DNA from: Semisulcospira habei
Taxonomy: Eukaryota; Mollusca; Gastropoda; Semisulcospiridae
Direction: 5' to 3'
Length of the DNA: 64,000 nt
Assembly: GCA_036245525.1 (NCBI GenBank)
Contig: BTPG01000006.1
Coordinates: 71,236,964 to 71,300,963, forward strand
Positions 23,501 to 34,099 of the stretch are shown one piece after another. The notes beneath the pieces are model-generated. The model was not told the DNA's origin, ran no database searches, and saw only the letters and a list, made by a program, of their open reading frames with translations. Each line of letters starts with the position of its first letter. The stretch's first letter is position 1. The translations under genes and the position numbers were made by a program.

Positions 23501-26500
23501 GCATAGATCCTCATCAGTCAGCAAGAAGCATAGATCCTCATCAGTCAGCAAGAGGCGCAGATCCTCATCAGTCAGCAAGAGGCGCAGATCCTCATCAGTC
23601 AGCAAGAAGCGTAGATCCTCATCAGTCAGCAAGAGGCGTAGATCCTCATCAGTCAGCAACAGGCGTAGATCCTCATCAGTCAGCAAGAGGCGTAGATCCT
23701 CATCAGTCAGCAACAGGCGTAGATCCTCATCAGTCAGCAAGAAGCGTAGATCCTCATCAGTCAGCAAGAGGCGTAGATCCTCATCAGTCAGCAACAGGCG
23801 CAGATCCTCATCAGTCAGCAACAGGCGTAGATCCTCATCAGTCAGCAAGAGGCGTAGATCCTCATCAGTCAGCAACAGGCGCAGATCCTCATCAGTCAGC
23901 AAGAGGCATAGATCCTCATCAGTCAGCAAGAAGCGTAGATCCTCATCAGTCAGCAACAGGCGTAGATCCTCATCAGTCAGCAAGAGGCGTAGATCCTCAT
24001 CAGTCAGCAACAGGCGCAGATCCTCATCAGTCAGCAAGAGGCGCAGATCCTCATCAGTCAGCAAGAAGCGTAGATCCTCATCAGTCAGCAAGAGGCGTAG
24101 ATCCTCATCAGTCAGCAACAGGCGTAGATCCTCATCAGTCAGCAAGAGGCGTAGATCCTCATCAGTCAGCAACAGGCGTAGATCCTCATCAGTCAGCAAG
24201 AAGCGTAGATCCTCATCAGTCAGCAAGAGGCGTAGATCCTCATCAGTCAGCAACAGGCGCAGATCCTCATCAGTCAGCAAGAGGCGCAGATCCTCATCAG
24301 TCAGCAAGAGACATAGATCCTCATCAGTCAGCCAGAGGCATAGACCCTCATCAGTCAGCCCGAGGCATAGATCCTCGTCAGTCAGCAAGAAGCATAGATC
24401 CTCATGAGTCCCCGCGAATGCGCGGACTCAGGAGGATCTATGCCTTTTTTAGTTGGATCTGTTGTAGTTTTCTCGGGAGTCAAGGGATTAATCACCAAAA
24501 TCGCAGACTAACACACAGATAAAGGACACAATTAATTAAAATCTTACCTGTTGGCACGGGCCCAACAACGGCGATCCCAAATTTATCCTGGAGTTTGCCG
24601 AAATGTGAGGCTAGCGTGGACAGAATGACCAGAACCAGTTCCGCAGGGACAGGCACCTTCAGCTTCTTTTTGCACCGCTCGTTAACACCGAGATGTATGG
24701 CAAGCAGGAGAGCTATACTGACAACCCCCACGACTACGTCTCCCGCGTTGGCGTCTGTGAAGTTACGAAAGATGTCCACCCATACCAGGACAAGCTTGCC
24801 GTTTCCGGATCTGTTCGGGAGCTTGATGTTCAGAATCCTGGTGATCTCATTCGTGGCGATGTGCACGCTAGCACCGAAGGTGAATCCGCCTATGCAGGAC
24901 TTAGACAGGAAGTTCGTCACGAAGCCGAGTTTGAAAATGCCCATTGCTACCAGAAAGAGCCCGCCTAAAAAGCAGGTGGCAGTGGAGATGCCTAGCTTGT
25001 ACTGCAAGAGCTCGCTGTCAGTCAGGTTGGAAGGGTTGCCTTTCAGAAGCACCTGAATGAAAACCAGAACCAAAATAACAATTATTTTCTCATCATTCTT
25101 TGATGAGTGATTACTAATATGATGAAATCAAACTAGGGTAAGCTGTCTAACCCCTTCACTGCCCAGAAAAAGTCAACGCGATCCAACTGCAAGAGGCATA
25201 GATCCTCATGAGCCCCCGCGACTGCGGGGGCTCATGAGGATCTATGCCTCTTGCTGAGACCACTTTGTGTCCATATTCTTTGGACAGTTGTGGCTTTTGG
25301 TCTTTCAGTAAACACGGATTTCAGAGACAAAATGTATGTACGTTGGTGGGGAAGGAATTAACCCGTTCATTGCCGAGAAAAAAAATAACAGCGCACAACT
25401 GCAAGAGTAATAGATATTCATGAGCCCCCGCAGTTGCGGGGGCTCATGAGGATCTATACTTCTTGCTGAAACCAGTCCGTATCCGTATTCTTTTGTCAGC
25501 TGAGAATCTTAGACATTTACGATGATTTTCAAAACACAAAGTGCGCACAATGGCAGGCAAGCTGTTAAACAAAAATGGGTCGGCCATGATAAATCAAGAT
25601 TAATGGCAGATTAGCTTAGCACATTTTGGAAGTCGATCCATTTCAATACTATGATTCTTTGAAAGAAGGGATTCAAAACGATCTGCATACGCATAGCCGG
25701 CAAATGAACGTTTTTGGTTTTTTTTCGGGACATACGGAATTTTATGTTCTGTAGAACAAAGTTCATTTCGTTGGTATATATATATGTATACCTGACAGAA
25801 TTGTTCCTCCGAAATTTCGACGTTAGAACTCAGTGTGTAAAAGGTCGTCGGACCAACGGCGGCCCAAGTCAGCCCGATGAAGTTTTGCGCACTGGGTAGT
25901 GTGTTAATTAGCAAAGACATTTGTATTTGACACCTGCGCTTCTCGGTCCACCACATTCCCCATGATGAGGGCGATGAGTCCGTTGGTTCCCATGGAGACG
26001 TGAGGTGAGGTGCCGAAGATGAGGTAGGTGAGGATAGGGAAGAAGCTGGTGTACAGACCCACAGCCGGCGTCAGCCCAGCCAGCAGACCGAAACCCAGGC
26101 CTGAAAACAGGACCAAAGTATTCAATTTTAGTATAACCCAGCGGGCCAAATTGGAAACCACATCTGCTCTTCAAAGACAGAGGCCAGCATGACATTTAAA
26201 ATCTCGCTTTTCTCCCCCCCCCCCAACCCCCCCAACCTCCGTCCCTCCCCCAACCCCCCTCCAACCCCCCCCCCCCAACTCCCCCCCCCAAAAAAAAAGT
26301 AATAATAATAATAAATAAATAAATATATAAATATATTCAATATTAAAAATGGACACATACTTGCTTCTGCTACGTCGGACACAGCACACATTCAAAACTT
26401 AACTCATTCGAGACGTGCCGCCTCCGCATACGCAGCATACGCCGCGTTTTGGGAGGCGGCACGTCTCGAATGAGTTAATATTTCTTGAAAAAGCTAAACT

Positions 26501-29500
26501 TTTGAATGTACATTACAAATCTTCAGCTGTTTCGAGTGCGACTTCTTAGAACTATCGATCCATTCTTAGCGGCTATTGCTTTTTGATGTCTGCATGTTTG
26601 GCAGGTCTAACCTTGCGGCAGGTGGAAGAAAGAGACAGACAACCCTGCAACCATGTCGGGCACGGTCCATTGGCGCCAGCTGTAGTGACGGAGGGTCCTC
26701 ACCACGGGGAGGTAAGACAGGAGCTGGGACGCGATACACTTGGCTGAACATCTGCACAACCAAGACTGATATTTATTTGAGGAGGAAAAAAAACACACTT
26801 CTGCTGACTTCAACCAGTAATTATAAAACCCATTTAACCCTGACGCACTACAGTAGGAGATGGGTCGACCATGATAATTCAAGGGTAGTGCCCGATTAGC
26901 TTGACGCCTGTCGGCGCCAAGCTAATCTGGCACTGCCCTTGAATGATCATGGTCGATCCATCTCCTGCAACTGATGCATAGTCATTAGACGACGCCTCCA
27001 AAATTTGGGAAAGACGGCCGTCGGGCTGAATGAGTTAACAGTCCAAATTAACAAACTGGCACACGCATAATACTAGAAAGGACCAAGGGTCACTTCAATG
27101 CGTGAGCTTAGTTCTATCCACTAAACAGGGTGCTCCGCATTGTTATATTATACTGAGCAACATTTTGCTTGATATAGTGTCGATAACGGGCAGGTGTGAT
27201 TACGAGACACGAATCAAAATGTCCGAGTCGTAAGACGAGGACATTTTCATTCGAGTAAAGTAATCACATCTGTCTGTTTATCGGAACTATATCAAACAAA
27301 ACTGTTGCTCAATATTATGTATGTTTGCCCAGTCCAAAACAAAACTATGACTTGCGTCATTTATTTTGCGGCTGATTGCGGTGTTCAGATAAAACACATG
27401 AATAGCAGACGACTGCATATCACCGTCAACTCAGCGCGTAGATTTCGTTTGACTATGAAGACATCAGTGCATTGTATAACCATGCGTGTTACTGAGTAAA
27501 TTCTGCTTGTAACTAAATCAGGCATAATTGCGGAAAATCAGCAGGTTAGTTTAATTAGTTCTTGTCTCAGGTTGTCGATATCGCCAGCTGGCATATCGTT
27601 TATTTCACTTGTCAGTCCAGCGACTCGCACGTTCCTGACGTCTTTTCTCTGTTCGTGTGTGTGTATAAGATATTAATTTCAAATGTTCATACACATTAAG
27701 AAGTATTTTATTACTACTACACATACGAAGCTTGTTAATGTTGCAGTGTGAGCATACTATTTCGCGTTTGAAAATGCAAGTATCATCATGACTGAGCCCT
27801 TTTCGCGCGCAAGGGATTTTGGAAAGGAAAGTATATCAAGCAAATTCATGAATATAACATGCGTCAAAGAAGGGAAAACTTTATGGAGTGGGTACATAGC
27901 GGGATAACACACACGGTTGCTCTGATTGCCGCTGTATTGGCTCCCTAACCAGTACATCTTGAGGCTGATTATTTTTAATTTGCTTACTGTCCTATGAAGG
28001 CTATATCGTACTTAAGGAGATAGATCAACTGTTTTAGTTCAAGGGTGGTGTCAGAATAGCTTGGCGCCTAAGGCGCCAAGCTATTCTGGCACCACCCTTA
28101 AACTGTCAGTCAAATTATTTTCAAGCAACCGGTGTTTCAAAATGAAAAGGGCTAATAGATGAGGCACGAGTTGTGGTGCACGCGTTATTTGCGCTGCACG
28201 CGTTGCGACTCACGAGTTAGCGCGCATTCTGGTAGGTTTGAAAAACAATCAAGCACACCTTTGGAAAAGGATACTTAGTATAACCTGCAGCGTTTTAAAA
28301 TCCAACCCCTGACAGTTGTCGGCTGTGTGGTGTCGGGATAGCTCAGGTCCAGTCCTTCCTGGGTGTACAGGCGTCTCTTCAAAACAAGCACCTCATTCTC
28401 TGGGTCTGCGACTTGTGAAACGTCGGTGCTGGAGTAAGCTCTTCCTACTGCGTTGCTAGCTGACTGTTCAGTGTGGATGGCTGATGGTGACTGAAAGACA
28501 TCATGTGCTGAAAGTTAAGTAAATCCACCAAACTGCAAGAGACAAAGATGATCCTCATGAGCCCACCGCTGTCTCATGAGATCCATGTTGATTGTTTTGT
28601 TTTGTTTTGTTTTGTTTGTTTTGTTTTGGTTTTTTGGTTTGGTTTTTTAGTTGTTTGTTTTTGTGGGTTTTTTAATTGTGGTTTTGTTTCTTTGGTTGTT
28701 CATTTGTTTGGTTGGTGGGTTGTGTTTTCCTTTTGTTGTTGTTTTTTGTTTGTTGTTGCTGTTGTTTTGGATGAAGGAGGAGGGGGGGGGAGGTGGTGGG
28801 GGGAGGGAAGGGTAGGGGGTGGGGACAGATAGGGTTCTTTGGCGCTGAATGTAAAGATATACGAATCACACCCTGCGGCCACTAACAGCCTTGAAACGGC
28901 CATCGACTTTATAATAGCTCAAGAGTCACAGTGGTACAATAAACGTCGCTAGTTATGACAAGTTGGACGTAACCAAAGTTCGGTTATCACAAAACACGTT
29001 TCCAGAGGTCCCTCAACACTCTTACTATGTAAAATACTTCGTTTATAATAGACCTAGGATAAAACAACAATCAAACTAGGTCATGGACACCTGCCGTTTT
29101 ATCATTGTATCTGAAGTTAACTGTATTCGTTTCAGTGTGTCCCATTGTGAACCTCGATCCAGTTGCACGAGCGAGCTTAGTCGTGCGCCAGCCACTAAGC
29201 AAGAAGCAAGGTGCGCCGCTATAGCGGCGCACCTTGCTTCTTGCTTAGTGGCTGGCGCAGGACTAAGCTCGATCATGCAACTAACCTCAGGCGATAAACA
29301 TTACACGCATCACATCTGTAACAGCTGTGTAATGTAGCCTAATCAGCTGCAGCGGCGACAGCACACATCATCGCCAGTCAGTTCTCGCTGGCTTCCGGAC
29401 AGTCACTGCTACAACCATCTGAAATGTGGGGATTCCACTCATAGAAGGGCTCCACACCGGCACAATTTCCAGGGTTGAGTTGCGCGAGTTAGTTTAGTCC

Positions 29501-30635
29501 TGCGCCAGCCACTACGCAAGGTGCTCCGCTATAGCGGAGCACCTTGCTCAGTGGCTGCCACGGGACAATGCTCACTCATGCAGCTGGCCTCTGTACACAG
29601 TAAAGTTTGCATGTAGCAAGGTCGTATATCGCTAAATTCGGATTTAACACCGCTTTTCCAGAAGTCCCAACGACATTCTTTCTAGATACACACTACTTCT
29701 TTTATAACAAACTACGGATATAACAACAAAGCTGAGTCTCCTGTCGTTTTGTCATGTTATATGCTGTTGTATACTGAGGAGCCGCAAACAAATGCGACAT
29801 TTTTCGAATCATCAGAAACACTTTAGCGTTTTGTTTTCAGTTATGACTTTAGTGTTCCGATGATTAAAAAAATGTCTCATTTCTTTTGCTTCTCAGTATA
29901 TATTTTGTATCCCAAGTGCACTGTAATCACAACTTTTGGACACATTCAACCGTACCTCATTCGAGACGTGCCGCATTCGGATACGCGGCATAACGCCGTG
30001 TCAGTATCTGGATGTGGCACGTCTCTAATGTGTTAAGACACCACAATGGAATATAGAGCAGCCATGATAGTTCAAGGGTAAGTATACAGTGCCAGAATAT
30101 TCGTTCGTTCGTTCAATCTTTCGCTCATTCATTCATTCATTTGAAAAACAAAACAAAAAGATGAGGTCAGATGCGGCAGTGATCTAGGGAGTGCAAATAG
30201 AGGAATCTGATAAACAATGTCACCCTGGTGTGTACAGCAATCACAGCTGTCGTCACTTTATCATACAGTTAATTGTGAAGTGCCGAAAAATAAAATCTCA
30301 TTTTTAACTCATTCAGTCCCGACACACTAGAGAATGCTGATGGTGATCGCCGATGATAGTTCTGTAGGCGCCAAGCTATTCTGGCGCCACCCTTGAACTA
30401 TCATCGGCGATCTGTCTCGTGAATTGTGATAGTCTTCAAAATGTGCGGATTTAGAGCTTGGGATACAATGAGTTAAAATTGCCCGATTCTCTGATGTCTC
30501 TAACAGATTGTTCTCCCGTTTGTCGGCATGACAATTTTTGAGTTTGCTCGTTTGACGTTTGACGTTAGTGCGTGCCTTCATGCATGCTTGCTTCCGTTAG
30601 TCTGTCTATTCATTGGTCACTTTACTTTCGCCTTT

Positions 30636-30669
<34 letters not shown>

Positions 30670-30949
30670 CTTTCTTTCCGTCTTTATTTCATTCTGATAA
30701 TTTTGATTCAAAGAACATGATTGAAAAAGTGAACTATGTACCTACATCATTTATCCTTGGAAAATAAAGTGTCGTTATCCTTATCGTTATCGTTATCGTT
30801 ATCTCTCTCTTCCTTCGTTCGTGTGTACGTCCGTCCGTTCGTTCATCAAATTGTTTGTCCATTATTTATTTCGTTCATTTTTTCATCAGAGTTAGAATAG
30901 AGAGCTGACTTACCACGAGAGCCGATCGTTCTTCTTCATTCTCCGCCAT
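19973..30949 (-). CDS. SLC26A: SLC26 (SulP) family anion transporter, gene 1 of a tandem pair, 9 coding exons, 718 aa
   Basis: Multi-exon gene. Coding exons, 5' to 3' on the minus strand: 30914-30949, 28285-28490, 26612-26751, 25934-26100, 24548-25052, 23093-23241, 22241-22483, 21228-21478, 19973-20432. Phases 0,2,1,0,1,0,0,2 close and the total is 2157 nt. By family knowledge SLC26 proteins move chloride, bicarbonate, sulfate, oxalate or iodide across the plasma membrane and usually work as dimers. Visible hallmarks are LPQG of TM1 (residues 125-128), the PAVGLYTSFFP signature (from about 139), DDNQELLAYG (398-407) and a C-terminal STAS domain (about 568-710) with LDCSALTYIDLAGID. An NLT sequon (192-194) lies in the likely extracellular TM3-TM4 loop. 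Oddities: A-P-P-R (424-427) replaces the usual S-x-S-R anion-site motif, and the last codon and stop come from a MITE terminus. It resembles the SLC26A3-A6 group, but the orthologue cannot be named. Substrate unknown. Confidence 0.92.
20464..20503 (+). repeat. (AAAT)n microsatellite
   Basis: ATAA/TAAA repeat about 30 bp upstream (on the transcript) of the gene 1 exon 9 acceptor. Confidence 0.9.
20605..20787. mobile_element. Hairpin MITE, family B (type 1), one arm shortened
   Basis: TTAA 20601-20604 and 20788-20791. The left hairpin arm is mostly deleted, the right arm intact. In gene 1 intron 8. Confidence 0.7.
21228..21478 (-). CDS. Gene 1 coding exon 8 (TM13-TM14)
   Basis: 251 nt, identical in length and phase to gene 2 exon 7. 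Encodes NRPDFFIWLLTAVASIFGNL through GRLLGRAESEDVVLDTRRKG. Donor GTAAGT, phase 2. Confidence 0.92.
21506..21590. mobile_element. Family D hairpin in gene 1 intron 7
   Basis: ACGACCGCAGTAGGCCCGCG and complement around CACGGTCGTG, about 30 bp before exon 8's acceptor on the transcript side. Confidence 0.65.
21975..22204. mobile_element. Family B remnant joined to a family C hairpin at a shared TTAA
   Basis: Family B pieces (CAAGAGGCGCCAAACTA, TTCAAGGGTG) run to TTAA 22128-22131, directly followed by CTCATTCGAGACATGCCGCG and its complement. Confidence 0.65.
22241..22483 (-). CDS. Gene 1 coding exon 7 (TM10-TM12, anion-site exon)
   Basis: 243 nt, phase 0 to phase 0. Acceptor CCACTAG preceded by a 24-base poly-T. 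Encodes ELLAYGMCHLVGAF, NFPSCVAPPRAMLL and VAGQLFVSLPIAMLAGM. Gene 2 carries the same block with APPRT. Donor GTTTGAG. Confidence 0.92.
22504..22527 (-). repeat. Homopolymer (T)24 forming the polypyrimidine tract of gene 1 intron 6
   Basis: 24 consecutive A on the plus strand, that is poly-T on the transcribed strand, ending 21 nt before the exon 7 acceptor. It supplies most of the pyrimidine tract. Confidence 0.85.
22579..22656. mobile_element. Family C hairpin
   Basis: TCGTTCGAGATGTGTCGCAC with right arm GTGCGGCACGTCTCGAATG. Arms match at CACACGGATAC / GTATCCGTGTG, a variant of the family GCATCCGGATAC. Confidence 0.65.
23093..23241 (-). CDS. Gene 1 coding exon 6 (TM9)
   Basis: Acceptor GCGAACAG, donor GTGAAG after DDNQ. 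Encodes MPAPSTPPLD and then DAFVVAVLCLALSISLGKMC. The intron after NQ is absent from the paralogue. Confidence 0.9.
23411..24409 (+). repeat. 27-bp minisatellite, 37 units, in gene 1 intron 5
   Basis: The unit is the left arm of the family A hairpin (GCAAGAGGCATAGATCCTCA) plus TCAGTCA. All 37 units are exactly 27 bp, so both strands stay open for hundreds of codons without being genes. End units keep GCATAGATCC; inner units read GCGTAGATCC or GCGCAGATCC. Units 7-15 (23573-23815) and 24-32 (24032-24274) have the same variant order. Confidence 0.95.
24410..24452. mobile_element. Remaining tip and right arm of the family A hairpin after the minisatellite
   Basis: CCCCGCGAATGCGCGGACTC then AGGAGGATCTATGCCTTT closes the hairpin that the last repeat unit opens. 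Confidence 0.7.
24548..25052 (-). CDS. Gene 1 coding exon 5 (TM4-TM8 region)
   Basis: 505 nt. Acceptor TTCATTCAG, donor GTAAGAT, phase 1 out. Includes the family block FLSKSCIGGFTFGASVHI and the VGPVPTG loop. It runs through the site where gene 2 has an intron (after MLHLK). Confidence 0.93.
25151..25357. mobile_element. Family A hairpin MITE in gene 1 intron 4
   Basis: CCCCTTCACTGCCCAG left, perfect hairpin GCAAGAGGCATAGATCCTCA... and right end GGGGAAGG before TTAA 25358-25361, which is shared with the next element. Confidence 0.8.
25362..25564. mobile_element. Family A hairpin MITE, abutting the previous one
   Basis: CCCGTTCATTGCCGAG left, hairpin around CCCCCGCAGTTGCGGGGG, TTAA 25565-25568 right. 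Confidence 0.8.
25934..26100 (-). CDS. Gene 1 coding exon 4 (TM2-TM3)
   Basis: Acceptor TTTTCAG. Encodes GLGFGLLAGLTPAVGLYTSF and on to VVDREAQ. Donor GTGTCA, phase 0. The paralogue continues through this point without an intron. Confidence 0.9.
26403..26474. mobile_element. Family C hairpin MITE in gene 1 intron 3
   Basis: CTCATTCGAGACGTGCCGCC and complement between TTAA 26399-26402 and 26475-26478. Confidence 0.85.
26612..26751 (-). CDS. Gene 1 coding exon 3 (TM1 region)
   Basis: 140 nt, the same length as gene 2 exon 3, phase 2 in and phase 1 out. Encodes LLSYLPVVRTLRHYSWRQW and then FFHLPQ. The LPQG Gln is one of the conserved pore-facing residues in SLC26 structures. Acceptor TGTGCAG, donor GTTAGA. 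Confidence 0.92.
26838..27034. mobile_element. Hairpin MITE, family B (type 3), in gene 1 intron 2
   Basis: TTAA 26834-26837 and 27035-27038. CTACAGTAGGAGATGGGTCG outer arm, core TAATTCAAGGGTAGTGCC. Confidence 0.85.
28031..28112. mobile_element. Family B hairpin core
   Basis: TTTTAGTTCAAGGGTGGTGT and complement around GCGCCTAAGGCGC. Gene 1 intron 2. Confidence 0.75.
28285..28490 (-). CDS. Gene 1 coding exon 2
   Basis: Acceptor TTTCAG at the 5' end. Encodes residues 13-80, a Ser/Asp/Glu-rich cytosolic stretch and then the conserved KRRLYTQEGLD segment, which aligns with KRRLYTQDTLD of gene 2. The donor is GTTATA (weak at +4/+5). It was chosen because it gives phase 2 and a KRC end matching the paralogue's KKC. 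Confidence 0.8.
29161..29282. mobile_element. Family F hairpin
   Basis: AGTTGCACGAGCGAGCTTAG and complement around GCGCCGCTATAGCGGCGC. Gene 1 intron 1. Confidence 0.8.
29478..29588. mobile_element. Family F hairpin
   Basis: AGTTGCGCGAGTTAGTTTAG with right arm CTCACTCATGCAGCTG, loop CTCCGCTATAGCGGAG. Confidence 0.75.
29774..29900. mobile_element. TA-flanked MITE related to the one at gene 1's stop
   Basis: TATACTGAGGAGC left and GCTTCTCAGTATA right, with matching TGCGACATTTTT / AAATGTCTCATTT and AATCAT/ATGATT. Gene 1 intron 1. Confidence 0.65.
29950..30036. mobile_element. Family C hairpin, imperfect
   Basis: CTCATTCGAGACGTGCCGCA left, TGTGGCACGTCTCTAATGTG right before TTAA. Confidence 0.65.
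30308..30472. mobile_element. Hairpin MITE, family B, left arm shortened
   Basis: TTAA 30304-30307 and 30473-30476. CTCATTCAGTCCCGACACAC, right arm GCGCCAAGCTATTCTGGCG. Gene 1 intron 1. Confidence 0.7.
30914..30949 (-). CDS. Gene 1 coding exon 1 (start codon)
   Basis: Encodes MAENEEERSALV and ends in phase 0 at a GTAAGT donor. The ATG fits an acidic cytosolic N-terminus. The ORF is too short to find without the splice context. It was chosen because it joins exon 2 in frame and the paralogue also has a short phase-0 first exon. Confidence 0.7.
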
Positions 30950-31140
30950 AACGATGTAATGATTCAGTGCAACTTTACTATTCATTATATGCGGCGGCGC
31001 ATCACTACGCTGCCCTGTGACACAAATACGCGTACAGGTCTGCATCGGTATTGCGAAATCTGATGTAACGCAGACATCGGTCCCGACTGGACGCTTTAAC
31101 CCTTTGGCTGTCGGTAGCGGTTTTTGTCGCGATGATTCCG

Positions 31141-31209
31141 TTTTTTGAACCGTTTGGAGAGATCCTGTTGTATACTGTTGTTCAAGGATCTCTCCAAACG
31201 GTTCAAAAA
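31141..31209. repeat. Hairpin at the 5' junction of the Penelope-like fragment
   Basis: About 26-bp arms (TTTTTTGAACCGTTTGGAGA and its complement) around a short loop. Directly 5' (31107-31138) is the left half of a GGCTGTCGGTAGCGG hairpin, full copies of which occur elsewhere. It looks like a 5' inverted piece of the element made at integration. Confidence 0.6.
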
Positions 31210-31869
31210 CTTAGTCGCGCGAGTACACTGCAGACTAAACCTACCGCTGATAGTGACAGACCTATCGTAACCATGATCTACCATCCCCACACCAATCCGG
31301 TGCGTAAAATCCTTCTTTCTAACTGGGGTCTTTTGTCATCCAGTCAAGAATCTGCTGCTATCTTTTCTGAACCTCCGTTGGTAGCTTTCAAGAGGGATAT
31401 TAATTTGCGGGACATGCTTGTTCGCTCTACTCTCAAGCCTCGTCATACCACCAGAGCCTCCGGCTCCACTCCGTGCAATGTTCCTAATTGCAAGACGTGT
31501 CCTTTTATTTGCCCTTCCACCGTGGTCAATGGTCCACGTTACAAATTCAACATAGACAGATACTTCACGTGTCAAACCACCAACGTGATTTATGTCATCT
31601 CCTGTGTTAAATGCGGCCAACTCTATGTTGGAGAGACGGAAAGAACCATCAACGACCGTTTCAAAGAACATCTTCAGTCTGTCAAGTACCAATACAACAG
31701 ACCGGTCGGACGACATTTCAATCAGGCCGACCACTCCGTCTCAGACATTCGAGTTAAAGGCCTCTGGCTTATGCAAGCCAGTAATGTCTGGGCCAGGAAA
31801 GACCGTGAAAAATTTCTGATTAATAAACTGGGCACTGTGGCGCCACTCGGGATGAATATGAAAGATTAA
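31200..31869 (+). pseudogene. 5'-truncated Penelope-like element ORF: RT C-terminal region plus GIY-YIG endonuclease
   Basis: The open frame ends at a TAA at 31867-31869. In order: the RT-thumb/linker motifs typical of Penelope-like elements (RPIVTMIYHP, IFSEPPLVAFKRDINLRDML), a Cys cluster (CNVPNCKTCPF) and a GIY-YIG nuclease core (NVIYVISCVKCGQLYVGET, then RTINDRFKEH and a later REKFLINKLG). The RT palm and fingers are missing, so it cannot be autonomous. The first 26 or so codons of the open frame come from a hairpin (31141-31209), not the element. It lies opposite to gene 1 and starts about 250 bp upstream of that ATG. Confidence 0.85.
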
Positions 31870-32268
31870 CATTGTTTACCTTGCTTGTGTCTGCTACTTT
31901 ACCTCACTGATTTACTACTCACTAATCAGTTACGTGATGTTGGCGCTGGTTGATATGTACATTTCCCTTGGGGACTTTCTCAGCGCTGGCCGAACGTTTA
32001 GTTGGATCCCTTGCCCTTCCCTGTCGGGCACCGGGTCTCCGGCTCACGGTTTGATACGCGGTTTTGGGGCGGGGCGATCGTGTGCATCCCTTGGGGATGT
32101 ATGTGGTCGTCTTGTTGCGTACCTGTGTGTTTTTCTGTGGGCTGGTGGGTGCCCGTTGGGTGGGGTTGGTGGCTCTGGCTGTTTGTCTTCCGCCCCCCCC
32201 CCCCCCCCCCTCCCTTTTTTTTTTTTTCCTTACTCCTTCCCCCTTCCCCCCCCCCCCCCCCGCCCCCA

Positions 32269-32272
<4 letters not shown>

Positions 32273-32360
<88 letters not shown>
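32273..32360 (+). repeat. (CT)n microsatellite
   Basis: TCTC tract inside the Penelope-like 3' region, preceded by a C-run and T-run. Confidence 0.95.
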
Positions 32361-32362
<2 letters not shown>

Positions 32363-32644
32363 CCTTATTTTTTGAGTTACCCTTGAAGACGGTTTCACAA
32401 CTACCTACTCTCCACTTATACCAATATTCTCTTACTGATTTTGATTCTTTGCTTTGTTTTCATGACTTATTACTTGTTGTGTACCGTGCTAAATGCTGGG
32501 GTTTTTTTTCCCGGGGTCCTCCCGTTTTTCCCCGAGGTAGTCCTCAACTTGAAGGTGATATAAAGTTTGCCTTCGGGTTGGTGTTTAGCAGGCTTTGTGT
32601 ATTAGACACTCAGCCTACTTCGTGCCCAAGGGTACTCCCCATTC

Positions 32645-32882
<238 letters not shown>

Positions 32883-33715
32883 GGCCTCATCTACATGCCT
32901 TTTCTTTCGCTCGCTCCTGCACGTGCTTGCACACACTCTTGTCTCTCGTGTTCAGGTTCTTTCCGAGTCTCTCTCTTACGCGATTTTTCGTTGACGTCAT
33001 TTTTACTTTTTCCGCACTTTTGTTCTTCCTTTTCTTTTCTTTTATTTTACGTCACCTCCTTCAGTTGCCACATTCCTTCTGCCATTGAAGATAAGTAGCG
33101 GCTAATCTCTATGTTTGTTTGTTTGTCTATTTTGACAAAGGGTATTTACCCGAAATATTAATAAATTGTGTTGTACCCGTCTTTTCTAAGCGTGTTTCTT
33201 TCTCCGTTGGGTACTTCTTTGCATATTACACGCTTGGCAGTCACCTTTTTGGTCTGGATAGATTTTTAATGTTTTTATCCTGTGTTAACAGTACGACTGT
33301 TACGATAGTGCATCACGGAAGTGATCGCCGCAAAATGATCCCTTTATTACCGAGTGGATGTTCTTGCTGTAAAGGAGAACGGCCTCAGCCTACTAACTTT
33401 ACAGAGAAGGACTCAACGGAGAAAAAAAACAAGATGGGATGAAACATAACCCACAAAGTCCCTTATGAGAGCTGTCCTCGCTGTCATGGGTCTCTACCTA
33501 TTGTCTTCGATCTGATTCTGGTGTTGAAATATCTCCTTTTGTGAAAGCCTCGCGCATCTGCCAATGCGTCGAAGAGCTGTATAAGGGGCTCAGTGCATAC
33601 GCGTCATTGGTTTGTCAAACGTCATTTGTCATGATGTATTCGCCATTTGTCATGATGTCATGATGTATGCGCCCTCCTTGCACATTAGGATCACTGCCGC
33701 TTGCAGACGCGTGCA

Positions 33716-33887
<172 letters not shown>

Positions 33888-34065
33888 ATGACAATGATTT
33901 TTTTTATTTTACAACGGTGCCGAAAGTTTTGCCGGGCTGGCACAACCATTTTTGGAACTTGACGTTGCTAATCTAAACTACAAATAATGCACAAAGTGTG
34001 AAAATATTATATTGAAAATTATTTTAAAAATAAATTAATTTTAAAAAATAACGAATTTTAAAAGA

Positions 34066-34099
<34 letters not shown>

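Noticed and set aside
23411..24409. CRISPR-like regular repeats
   Set aside because: The units are contiguous with no spacers, and the context is a spliced animal gene.
22957..24522. 521-residue open frame on the plus strand (and 334 residues on the minus strand) over the 27-bp array
   Set aside because: The unit length is a multiple of three without stops, so long frames are automatic. The array lies in a gene 1 intron and derives from a MITE arm.
30985..30995. TATA-like GCATATAATG upstream of gene 1
   Set aside because: It lies only about 40 bp from the ATG, leaving almost no 5' UTR. Weaker than the gene 2 box.
31132..31205. Start codon of the Penelope-like open frame at 31132 as a true N-terminus
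   Set aside because: The first 25 or so codons are hairpin sequence; the element is truncated and this ATG is accidental.
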